Shown here: positions 1-9,873 of the stretch, piece after piece | Layout: every line of letters starts with the position of its first letter | Numbering within the stretch: position 1 is the stretch's first letter | Source of the DNA: Populus alba | Taxonomy: Eukaryota; Streptophyta; Magnoliopsida; Malpighiales; Salicaceae | Assembly: GCF_005239225.2 (NCBI RefSeq) | Contig: NC_133299.1 | Location: 2,112,967 to 2,176,966, forward strand | Direction of reading: 5' to 3' | Length of the DNA: 64,000 nucleotides | Notes under the pieces: generated by a model | Databases searched by the model: none | The model's input: only the letters and a program-made list of their open reading frames with translations | Told to the model about the DNA's origin: nothing | Translations under genes and position numbers: made by a program

Positions 1-354
1 TGGATGAGCACGTGGATGCAACAAATTCTCGTCTACAGGTTTGATTCCTGGTTTTTAATTTTAATTGTTCTCGTCTGCAATATGGAACACATATGGGATT
101 AGGGCGTTTACTTGTGTGAAAGAGTTAATCTTTTGATATTTTTATGGGGAAATTTCTGCATTTTTAACCTTTTAAGTTGCCTGGATTAGTTTAACCTTAA
201 AATGATGCTGATGCTGTTTATGCAACAGATGGTTCAAAGGAAATTGGCTTTTCTGAACAAACGCACCAAGGGCGGCTGCTCTTGCTTGATCTTGCTGCTC
301 ATTGCCGTTGTCATTCTAATTGTTGTCATATGGCAACTGTTTCAACATCTGTAA
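1..354 (+). CDS. SYP5-type Qc-SNARE (syntaxin 51/52-like), 3' end only
   Basis: This is the last part of a syntaxin of the plant SYP5 family, which acts in fusion at the trans-Golgi, prevacuolar compartment and vacuole. Two exons are visible: 1-38 (end of the SNARE helix, reading LDEHVDATNSRLQ, then a GT donor) and 229-354 after a CAG acceptor. The last exon encodes the end of the SNARE motif (FLNKRTKGGCSC), a hydrophobic tail anchor rich in I, V and L, and a TAA stop. It is nearly the same as the complete copy at 2711-4500, so the two are tandem duplicates. The upstream exons lie outside the window. The family call rests on motif recognition and the shared exon structure. Confidence 0.85.
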
Positions 355-2460
355 CTCTTGAGGATTTCACGCTCGAGATTGTGATGTATTTTTCTGCCTA
401 TGGCGCTCTGTGGAATTGCCAGGCTGCTCTTTCTCAGCAGAGGGACAATGTTTGTTGGTCACAAGTGTTCGGAGATTTGCACTGGGAAGTCACTTATTTT
501 GTCTGGTCTTGAAAGTTTTTTATTTGAAAATATATTAAAAAATATATATATTTTTGATATTAACATATTGAAAAACATTAAAACAAAAATATATGTTTTT
601 GTAAGTGAAATATATTTTTAAAAGGCTTCAAAATAGAAGCTATTGTAATCCCGAACACTATTTTTGCATTTTGTAGCAGTTGTTATGAATCAAAAGAAGA
701 ATTTCTTGATTACAAGGGAAGCTGCATGTTTTCTCTCCTCTGCCAAGTAATTCCAATTCATTGATTTTGAGAAGGGATTCATGGCCTCCTCCGCGTGTGA
801 GAAGTTGGCCTTTGGTTTTCAAAAGTTGAGGGCGGGGCCAACCAAATAGGTCCCACACTCAATCGACAAATGCCGAGAAACTCCCCGTTCTTGGAGTTTT
901 TCAACGTTTGTACAAGCCTTTTAAGTTTTACCGACATGCCTTGTCGTGTACTATATTAATTCATTCATTAAAAAACAAATTTGCTTTTCTAACATGTTTT
1001 TCTAATAGAAAAATCCTAGTTGAAAATTAAAAAATTTATATATAAAACTAATTAAATAAATTAAAAATTATGTATACTAATAAATAAAAATTATTAACTA
1101 TAAATAAAATTAAAAATAAAAAATTAAGATATAAATATAAATATAAATTAAGATACTTTGATCTTTAATTCAAGTCTTTAACATAGTTGTATTCAACGAC
1201 TTTGTTCATAAAAAATATTTTTTATTTCATGAAATTTATTAAATAAAATAAAAAGTAAAAATATTATTATGCAAAGTTACAAATATTAAAATTACAGCTA
1301 AATTGTATACAATATAATTTTGATTTAATAAACTATGAATGCTATTAATTATATGTTAATAACATATAAAACCTTTAAATAGTAAGTTTAATTGATTTAA
1401 CTAATAAAATCTTTAATTAAATAAAATTTAAATTAAATTCCATTTAAAAAAGAAATGAAAAAATGACAAACTTTTAAAACAATAATTTCTAAATCTAATT
1501 TGAACATAAAAACAACCTTAACTTATTATAATAATTGATTCATTAAATTTATAGAATATACTCGTACAATTTTATTTCAATCCAATGATTTAATTAAAAG
1601 TTATATGATTTTCATCATCAATTTCAATTTAACCTGTACGGAATTTTAAAGAATTGAATGTACATCAATAACTAAATAACTATCTTTTCGTAACTAATGG
1701 ATAATTCATGTTTTACCGCAAGTGGAGAGGCCCCCTTAGCTGCTCCCTCTCTCTCTCTTTCTTTATTATATATATACTAAAAAATATATTTTTATTTAAA
1801 AATAATAAAATTATAAATTTTGTTAATTTTCTTATTGAAGTATAATATAGCAGTGATAGAATTATAATTTCTGAGTTTTTTTTTCTTAGAAAACAAGTTT
1901 TTATTTATTTTTTTATATTTAGTATTTTCATTATTTTACATTTTTGTTATTATTTTTTTTTTATCTTTATTTTTTAATATTTTTTAAATTTTGGTTTTTT
2001 TTCTTTATATTTTTTTTGTAAAAAATATTTATTTCTTTTACACTTTTAATATTTATCGCTATACTCTACACTTGGCTTATTACTATTTTTTTGTTCTTAT
2101 TTTTATTTTTTTGTAATTTGATTTTTTATTTTTTTAAAAAAAATTATTATACAATGATTAAAAAAAAGATATTTCACCTTAACAACAAAACATTATTTTA
2201 TTCTTTTACTATGTTGAAAAGTAACTTAAAGTTTTTTATAATAAAATATAATTTTTATTATATATTAACATTAATTTTTTAATTCACAGCACATTAATTT
2301 AATTTCTTGGTGGGTAGAATTCTGATTTCTTACAACATTGCCACTCTTCTTTAGAAACTTCGGATCAATTTGAACAGCTAAACACCGGCAAGTCTTCATT
2401 TTCTCTACACAAACAGAGCTTAAGCTGTAGAAACATTTCTCAATTCTCAAAAATCATCAC
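355..2460. other. AT-rich spacer between the two SYP5 genes
   Basis: No coding sequence is supported here. After the 3' UTR of the first SYP5 copy there is about 300 bp of ordinary sequence (640-950). A very AT-rich stretch of A and T homopolymer runs follows (about 960-2290), with a short CT-rich tract near 1743-1762. The sequence from about 2340 is the promoter and 5' UTR of the second SYP5 gene. Short reading frames here are AT-rich noise. Confidence 0.6.
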
Positions 2461-2481
2461 TCCCTGGTCGTTTTAACTAAG

Positions 2482-2705
2482 GTAAGTCATAAACGAACAA
2501 CAAATTGATTATCTTTTTTGGGTTTTGTTTGGATTTTTTTTAAGTGCTTTATTCTTTTAGAAATTTAGCTACCAATTGAATTCAATTCTGATAGCAAGAA
2601 GACCTAGAAATTTTATTTAATAAGAGATGGGAATTCTGAAAGTTTAGATATTTCGTGAAAATTGGATCCATTTCGATTAAATTGGAAGTCGAGATTTTAT
2701 TGTAG
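2482..2705 (+). other. Likely 5' UTR intron of the SYP5 gene
   Basis: A consensus donor (AAG followed by GTAAGT) lies at 2482, and a TTGTAG acceptor ends at 2705, five bases before the start codon at 2711. The enclosed DNA is T-rich like a plant intron. This suggests a leader intron, a position often linked to enhanced expression in plants. It is a sequence-based prediction only. Confidence 0.55.
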
Positions 2706-2710
2706 GGGAA

Positions 2711-4500
2711 ATGGCATCGCCATCAGAATTATGGATGCGAGAATTCAATGAAGCATCAAAACTTGGTGATGAAATTAGTGATATGATTTCTGGGAAGAAT
2801 TCTTTGCCTCAATCTGGACCAGAAACACAGCGACATCTCTCTGCGATACGGAGAAAGGCCACTATTTTGACAACCAAACTTGATAGTCTGCAGTCCTTTT
2901 TGTCAGCACTTCCAGGCAAACAGCCAATGTAAGTGTTTCCATCATTATGTATAGAGGTTTCCTTAGTATGGTTATGGAATCTTGTTTTATATTTGTGGGT
3001 GTCTTGTCTCTTTATTTTTATTTTTTTGTGAATGTTTAGGTGTTGGTTGTTTTTCACATTAATCTTAAGGTGCTAGGACAGTGTTCAATGAGTGAAGCAG
3101 TTGTGTTAGTTTAGATGATAATGAAACAGCAATCCTTTATTATTTTTTTTCATTTCTTCTAAAGTTTTGGTGAAGGCTTCATGGGTTGTTTTACAAATTT
3201 AATCTTAATGTTGATCTTTTAAGGAGCTAGGACAGTGCTAAATGAGTGGAGTACTCGTGTTTCTTTAGATGATAATGTAATATAAATTGTTTGTTTCTTT
3301 TTCTTTTATGGAAATTTTTGCTTGTTCAATGCTCATCCACGTTTGTTAAGAAAACCCTTTTCATAGGAGGATCGAATATAGTAGCAGATACTTAATATTC
3401 TACAATTGAGGAGTGGAAATCCTTTGATTTGTTGATCTTTCAACGTATACTTTACCAAAATGAGATGAATGAGTCATTTATAGGTAAGCGCAAGGGTGGA
3501 GGGTGGAGAACCTTTGTCTGTGTGATATGCTAGCCATAGTTTGTTGCTGCTGTTTTCCTGAATGTGAAAGAAATCTTTGACTACTGTTTCCAAAACCAGA
3601 TCAGGGAAAGAGATAAATCGGCGTCAAGAGATGCTGAAAAATCTGAGTACAAAAGTTAACCAGATGTCTACTGCTCTCAATATGGCCGGTGCTGCTAACA
3701 GAGAGAACTTGCTTGGGTCTGATAGCAAGACAGATAATATTATAAATAGAGCATCTGGCTTGGACAACCAGGGCCTTGTTGGTTTTCAACGGCAAACCAT
3801 GAGAGGCATGCTCTAACAACTATTTTTTTTTTTTTTGGCTTCTGTGGTTTTCTAATTATGTAATGCTGATTCATAACTTGTTTTACGTAAAAAACAGAAC
3901 AAGATGAAGGCCTTGAGAAATTGGACGAGACAGTGACAAGTACAAAACACATTGCATTGGCTGTCAACGAGGAACTTACCCTACACACTAGGCTTCTGGT
4001 CGGTGTTTTTTATTTATTCCCCATTTATTCTATTTATAATCTCGCATTTTCACCATCCTATAACATGCTGAAGTTGATTGCAACCTATAACACAATATTC
4101 CCTTTTCTTTATTCAGGATGACTTAGACGAGCATGTGGATGTAACGAATTCCCGTATGCAGGTTTGTTTTCCGATCTTTAGATTGGCGGTTCACAATTAA
4201 TTGTTATAAATTTGTATTTCATTAGCAATAAAACTAAGTATTGATTAAGGGCTTTTACTGTGTGAAGGAGATGATTTTTCAGTGTCTTTTGATAATCTTA
4301 TGCATAAATTTATGGTTGCCTCAAAGGTAACTGTCACATTCACCTGATGCTTATGTTGGTTATATTTGGAACAGAGGGTTCAAAGGAATTTGGCTTTTCT
4401 GAACAAACGCACCAAAAGTGGCTGTGCTTGCTGGATCTTTCTGGTCATTGCTATTGTCATTCTAATTGTTGTCGTGTTGGTATTGATTAAATATTTGTAA
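2711..4500 (+). CDS. SYP5: SYP5-type Qc-SNARE (syntaxin 51/52-like), complete
   Basis: The gene encodes a 231-residue tail-anchored Qc-SNARE, close to the usual length of about 232. Exons: 2711-2928, 3600-3805, 3898-3998, 4117-4161, 4375-4500. The N-terminal part (MASPSELWMREFNEASKLGD) is the syntaxin-6-like helical domain. The SNARE helix follows (TSTKHIALAVNEELTL to RVQRNLAFLNKRTK), then a hydrophobic C-terminal anchor of about 22 residues ending in IKYL. The family works in traffic to the vacuole and prevacuolar compartment. In the SNARE core the residue after EELTL is His, where I would expect the zero-layer Gln; I believe this also occurs in other plant SYP5 proteins. Intron 2 must be GC-AG: the only donor that keeps the conserved reading MR/EQDEGLEKL is GC at 3806. 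It forms a tandem pair with the copy at 1-354. Confidence 0.9.
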
Positions 4501-6322
4501 GCTCAACAATCTGATTTTGTTTTAGCCTTGTGTGCAATTTTGCTTGGATACACTTGCATGGCAGAAACAGACGATTTGTGCTGGTCTTGTGGTTATGTTT
4601 TGAGTGTGTAATTAACTCATGTATAGAGCGTTTTGGTGATTGTCAACGATGATGATAAATGCACCGTGATGGATGTGTGTTTTCTAGGAAAATTTAACGG
4701 ATTTGGGATCACTTTGGGAATTGGTTTAAGGGTTTCTCAGGTTATATTGGTTTGGCAATTAACACGGTAGCCGAATCGTGGGGCATTTAGCAGGGCATCT
4801 TGCTGGCTAAAAAAGTGGACTGTTTTTGTTTGGTGGCAGATTAGATTCCATGGAAGCCATCAGGTGCATTTGCAAACTTTTAGCTCCTGCCACTCTCATT
4901 TGTTCTAGCTTTTCTGTAAAAAGGATGGTCAATATAAGCTCATACCTGTTCTTTGAGAAGGTTACCAGTGTGCAGACTATACAAACACCCATTTGGGTTT
5001 AGGTTTTGATTCTGCAATGCAGGATTGGAATCACCACCTGTCCTCCCGGGCTCACATGGTTTTTGCTAGCTGATAAGATTGGGAATCGTCTTCTCTGAAG
5101 TTGGTCTTTCAATTTTACTATATTGTACCCAAGAAAAAAAAGCATGAGAGGTTATTCCATCAATCAGAATCAAGTTCTTGTACACCACTACTAAACAGAG
5201 CTAATCTCCACCTTCCCTATGTTCAAATTGTCTCCTGACAATATTTAAACACTACACACTACCTGGCACCACAATGACAGAGATTGGAGAAGAAGAGTAT
5301 GTATTATTGTGCTGCAATTCTCTCTTCACCATCATTATTGACCCCAGCACCTGGACTTCATATCTTCAATTCTTCAGATTGTCCAACCATTGTCATATCA
5401 CTGCATATCTGATAAAGACTATAATGCTACACCAAACTACTTCTGTCCCTCACGAAAAATATAAGAAAGTATTAGATTGATGCCAAGAACGTTTACAAAA
5501 ATGAACTATGTTGCAGAAAAAGAATGTACCGGTGCGTTGAAAACTGTACTCTTTGCGGGGGAGAATAAAAGGAAACCAAAAAAAGATACTGTTTACGAAG
5601 CAACCTTAATCTCAAGCAGCCCCATCCGGTGCCAGTCTTGTCCAATGTACAATAAGACTTCACGCATCAGTAAGCAAAATCACTCTCAGCACCACATAAA
5701 GATTTGTGTTTAGACTTCAGAGACAGAGCCATGCTTCCACCCCGCCCCTCGTCTAAATGCTTTAGCACCGGCTAAAACGATTATTCAAGTTCAGCCACGG
5801 CCATCAATCCCCTGATCCCTTGAATGCTTGTCCATAATTCCAGCCTGATCATCTTTAAAGCAACCAATCACATTTCATCCTCGCAGTTAGTTCCCGGGAC
5901 CCTTAGCATGTCTGAGAAGAAAACCATGCATCCTATATAACACTAGTTATTTGTCTTCAGTCATCATTTTCGATCAGAGTACTTGCATTTTCAAACTGCT
6001 GCATATCTCGTAAGACTGTGATGCAACTTAAGGTGAACATTCTGTCCCTTGGACCTTCTGGAATGCTACACGATACTACTCCTTTCCCCTGACAAAGGAG
6101 GAAGAAAGTGTTAAACTGATAACACGCGGTGTTACAAAAAGGATGTGTTGATGTACTGTGTGAAATTACTCCATTTATAAAAGGAGATCTGCTTGTCGCG
6201 GCAACCTTGTTGGTGTTCAAACAGTCCACGGAATTACATCTTGGATAATGAATGTAAAGTCACCATATGCTTATTTTGTATCATCCCCTAGCTCATTCGT
6301 CATTTTCACCGCTTCAATTTTC
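4501..6322. other. Spacer between SYP5 and the PORR gene, with a faint internal duplication
   Basis: The first 200 bp are likely SYP5 3' UTR. No protein family is recognised in the rest. Two stretches (about 5395-5620 and 6000-6215) share short blocks in the same order: a CTGCATATCT-like start, an ATGCTACAC block, a GAAAGT block and a final GCAACCTT block. They look like an old tandem duplication. The second copy ends about 100 bp from the PORR stop codon and may belong to that gene's 3' UTR. Short reading frames here have no recognisable domains. Confidence 0.45.
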
Positions 6323-7738
6323 CTAGCATCCATCAAACTCCTCTGATGCATCAATGATTTCTGCTGGATCATCATGGTCATTCACATTGTCAAAACTCTC
6401 TAAAATTGGGACAACCCACTCGCCAACTGTTGTATTTCCAGCAAATGCTTTCCTAATGAGACTGTCACTCCCTTTCTTAATTTCTTCCTCAGCTTGCAAC
6501 TCTCTTGTGTTTCTACAGCCCTGCAATACAAGATCCAACATCTTCCTCCTAACAACATAAATCGGATTTGGCTCAATCAAACAACCTTTACTATATGCTT
6601 CCCTAAGAATAACAGTATGAGTGCTTCCCTTAGTTGATATATAGAAAATCCCAGGACTTTTCAATAACACCTCGCGCACATTCACTTCCATACCAAAATC
6701 CTTTTTAAAATGAGCCAATCTCTCAACCTCAACCATCTTCTCCACTGTCAAACTCAACAACTCATGAATCATCGCTACCGCCCGTTTCTCATATCTATTC
6801 TTCCCACCACAAGCGCCCACCTGAACAACCTCATTTCCCTCATAAGGCTTCAAATAGGGAAGCATTTGCCAATTCTTCAACTTCTCTCTAAACCCCCTTT
6901 CAATCTTAAACCCCGTAGGGAAATTGATAGGAAATGCAAACTTCGTCTCAAACTCACTCAACCACTTCTCTCTATACTCTTTCTCTCTCCATTTCTCAAC
7001 TTCAGCCACCCCGAAGTTCTCATCTGTATCAACCAATTCAACAATCTCCAAATCAACCAGCCTAAAATCTTCCTTATACTTCCCTAAAACTGACTCCCTA
7101 AAATCCTCAGGCAACCCCAATTCTCTCCTAATCAACCTCAAAGCATGAACATGAAGTCTCCCGTTTTCAGACATCATTAACAACCTTTTAACTCTCTTCG
7201 CACACTCCAATTCACAATCTTTCACAAGACCCTCTTCTTCACTCACCAAACCCTTGAATTTCCCACTAATCCTACAACACAAATTCCTCCTAACCGGGTG
7301 TGTAAATACATCAAACACATGGGGGTGCTTATGCACAAACTCACCCATACCTACATTCAGCCCCACTATATTTGTCCATCTGGACATCAACTGCAGGGAT
7401 ACAAAAGGACCCCTCTTTCGATTTGACATTAGTTCGTAGATTTTGAGGATGGTTTTGAGTTTCTTGAGGTAGGTTGTTAGTCTGTTGAGTTTGGAATCTA
7501 TGGTTCTTGATTCTAACCGAGTTTGTGCTGTGTTTGCTGGCTTTTTCCATCTTCTTTGGATGAATAAATTGAAAGGACCAAAAGGGATTTTCGGAAGGTT
7601 TGTTTCTTGAGGATTTATGTGGATTCTGAACTGTAATAGGCAGTGGTGCTTGCCGATTTTCGAAAGGTTCATTTTTTCTTTTCCTCTTCTGTTTGAGAAG
7701 GGGAGAGAGGGAGAGGGTTTTGGAGCTTGAGCTTTCAA
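6323..7738 (-). CDS. PORR-domain protein, probable mitochondrial group II intron splicing factor
   Basis: This intronless 471-residue protein matches the plant organelle RNA recognition (PORR, PF11955) family, which includes maize WTF1, Arabidopsis RPD1 and WTF9. Members bind RNA and help splice organellar group II introns. Recognisable parts are a basic, Arg/Lys-rich N-terminus without acidic residues (transit-peptide like), the block from about residue 80 (LNRLTTYLKKLKTILKIYEL), the FVHKHPHVFDVF segment, the LGLPEDFRESVLGKY block, and the C-terminal block with LLKSPGIFYISTKG and VILREAY. The stop is TAG at 6323. The first ATG is at 7738; a second in-frame ATG at 7672 (MNLSKIGKHH) gives a more typical presequence and may be the real start. 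The exact orthologue and organelle are inferred. Confidence 0.82.
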   Translation of the reverse strand: MKAQAPKPSPSLPFSNRRGKEKMNLSKIGKHHCLLQFRIHINPQETNLPKIPFGPFNLFIQRRWKKPANTAQTRLESRTIDSKLNRLTTYLKKLKTILKIYELMSNRKRGPFVSLQLMSRWTNIVGLNVGMGEFVHKHPHVFDVFTHPVRRNLCCRISGKFKGLVSEEEGLVKDCELECAKRVKRLLMMSENGRLHVHALRLIRRELGLPEDFRESVLGKYKEDFRLVDLEIVELVDTDENFGVAEVEKWREKEYREKWLSEFETKFAFPINFPTGFKIERGFREKLKNWQMLPYLKPYEGNEVVQVGACGGKNRYEKRAVAMIHELLSLTVEKMVEVERLAHFKKDFGMEVNVREVLLKSPGIFYISTKGSTHTVILREAYSKGCLIEPNPIYVVRRKMLDLVLQGCRNTRELQAEEEIKKGSDSLIRKAFAGNTTVGEWVVPILESFDNVNDHDDPAEIIDASEEFDGC

Positions 7739-9212
7739 GAGTTTGTCTTTCTTTGAGAGTTATGTCAGAGTTTTTCTCACCTCATTTTAATTTATGGGTT
7801 TGTCCAGCTTCAAACTTTTTAAAGGTTACTTCTTATTGCATTTGATACTGTTTTCAAATATATTTTTTTAAAAAAATATATTTTTTTAAATATTAAATTT
7901 ATATTTTTTATTTTTTAAAAAATATATTTTAAAATATCAATCAAAAAAATTATTTAAAAAATAACTTCACATTACCATCACAAATACATGCTAAAACTAG
8001 TATTGATGAATGAAGAGAGAATCAAGCAATTTTTTTTTTCATTTTCTTTACTTTTTGACATGACCAAATCTTGAAAACACTTGTCATTTAAGTTTAATTC
8101 AAGCTGTCAATTTCATTTATTTTATTTAAATTGATCGATATATTTCTTTTTAATTTAAAAATTAAAATAGATTTTATTATTTTTCATAATTTTGATTCAT
8201 TTCATAAATTCTGCTCAAATTATAGCGGGAATGTTACAGCTAAATAATATATATATTTTTTAATATTATATAATTTTATAATATTAATTATATTTCTCAA
8301 TCTAACCATTAGATTAGACTGATATTTTACGAGTAATCTCAAGTTAAAATTTTAGTACAATTAAAATATAGAAAAGTCTTGTGAGAATGTCGATGATATT
8401 TTTAGAATTTTGTTTAAATTTATAATTTTTTTTTGAAAGGTTAATTTTTTGTGTTTTTTTTTTTAGATTGAATTTTCTCTAATTTCATCATTCAACAATA
8501 AGTTTATTAAAAATTAAGTTTCGTAATTTATTTTGATTTATATTATTTGAGTTTATTATGGTCTCATGACTTGGGTCATGAATTTAGAAGGCTGACCCAA
8601 GACGATTCAATGTGTTATTGTCTCGATATTTTTTTTAAAAAATATGTCATCTTAATTTTTTTTAATTTAAATTATATTTTTATCAATTATACATGTGTTC
8701 TTTGAACTCATCGAGTTGATTAGGTCATATCAATCCAACTCTTTTTTTTTTACTTGTATTTGAAATTTAAATTGCATGATTTCAAATTAATTTATCTTTG
8801 AATTTGAGTTGAAATTATTTTTATTGAATTAATATTTATATTACAACTTTTAAATGACATGCCAAAACGCTTCGAAATCAAAATAGACTGTTCCAATTGA
8901 AAAAATAGAATGAAAACTAGAACGGAATTGACACCCTTAGTCTAGTTATTTTTTATTAAAATAATATTTGTTTTTTTAATTATTTCTTAACATTAACCTA
9001 CCTAAGTTTGGATTATTAACTAATGATTAATATTTGATAAATTTTACACAATCTCAATCAGTTTCTATAAAACCAGAAGTGGTTATTATTAGGCTAGGAT
9101 TATTTAAAAAAAAAAAGAGGTTGTTTTTTTTTTGTCTAAGAAAATAAGAGAATGAAAAAAAAAAATGGAGAAAAAAAAAAGATTAGTAAGATTAGAGACT
9201 CTATCCAAAAGC

Positions 9213-9263
<51 letters not shown>

Positions 9264-9873
9264 ACTTCTCATGATAGTACTAAGTATTAAATATTTGGTA
9301 ATGTATAATATTTTTATAAAAGTTTTTTTAATTAAAAATATATTAAGATAATTTTTATTTTTATTTTTGATATCAATATTTTTTGAAATCAGTATAGAAA
9401 AATCATAAAAAAAATTTAAAATATTAATTTAATTATTTTTTAAGTAAAAAATATTTTAAAAAGTGAATTTAACCATAAATATGCTCTGAAATAAAGGATT
9501 ATAGAATATGCTCTGAAATAAAGGACTATAAAATTAAAGTGGATGCGACAACATAGAATTGTTGAATAAAGAGGGACTAAGTTACAACCATGCTATGAAA
9601 ACAGGGACTAAAGAATAATATAATAGCATCCTCTTGTGCTTTTGTATGAGCAGGTTATTAAATTGATTTGTTTTTTTAAAAAGAAATTCATTGCCCTCTG
9701 TTCACAAAATAACATTTTTTTTTTTTTTTTAAAAAAAACAACAACAAAGAGGGATCCAAAATCCCACAAAGCTTTTGTACTGTGAAAAACTGAACAAAAA
9801 CCCTAAACCCCAAATTTCAATAACTTGATTCCCCAACTCACTGAGTCAACCGCCCTTGCTTCCTCCCAAAACC
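7739..9873. other. AT-rich spacer between the PORR and ALADIN genes
   Basis: No gene is seen. The spacer holds long A/T runs, an AT dinucleotide tract at 9219-9260, and a 28-bp tandem pair near 9478-9533 (TATGCTCTGAAATAAAGGA repeated with small changes). The stretch at 8560-8720 contains a GGGTCATGAATTT-like segment that I associate with dispersed Populus repeats; I could not delimit an element. The two genes are divergently arranged, so their promoters lie at the two ends. Confidence 0.5.
9219..9260. repeat. AT dinucleotide microsatellite
   Basis: A pure alternating A/T tract of about 42 bp. It lies in the spacer upstream of ALADIN and is likely to be length-polymorphic. Confidence 0.95.

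Noticed and set aside
2711..2932. A complete 73-residue protein
   Set aside because: The frame runs into the stop TAA that is part of the GTAAGT splice donor; it is exon 1 of SYP5.
6710..7148. Plus-strand ORFs (125 and 74 codons)
   Set aside because: They lie antisense within the PORR gene and show no domain; the minus-strand frame is clearly the real one.
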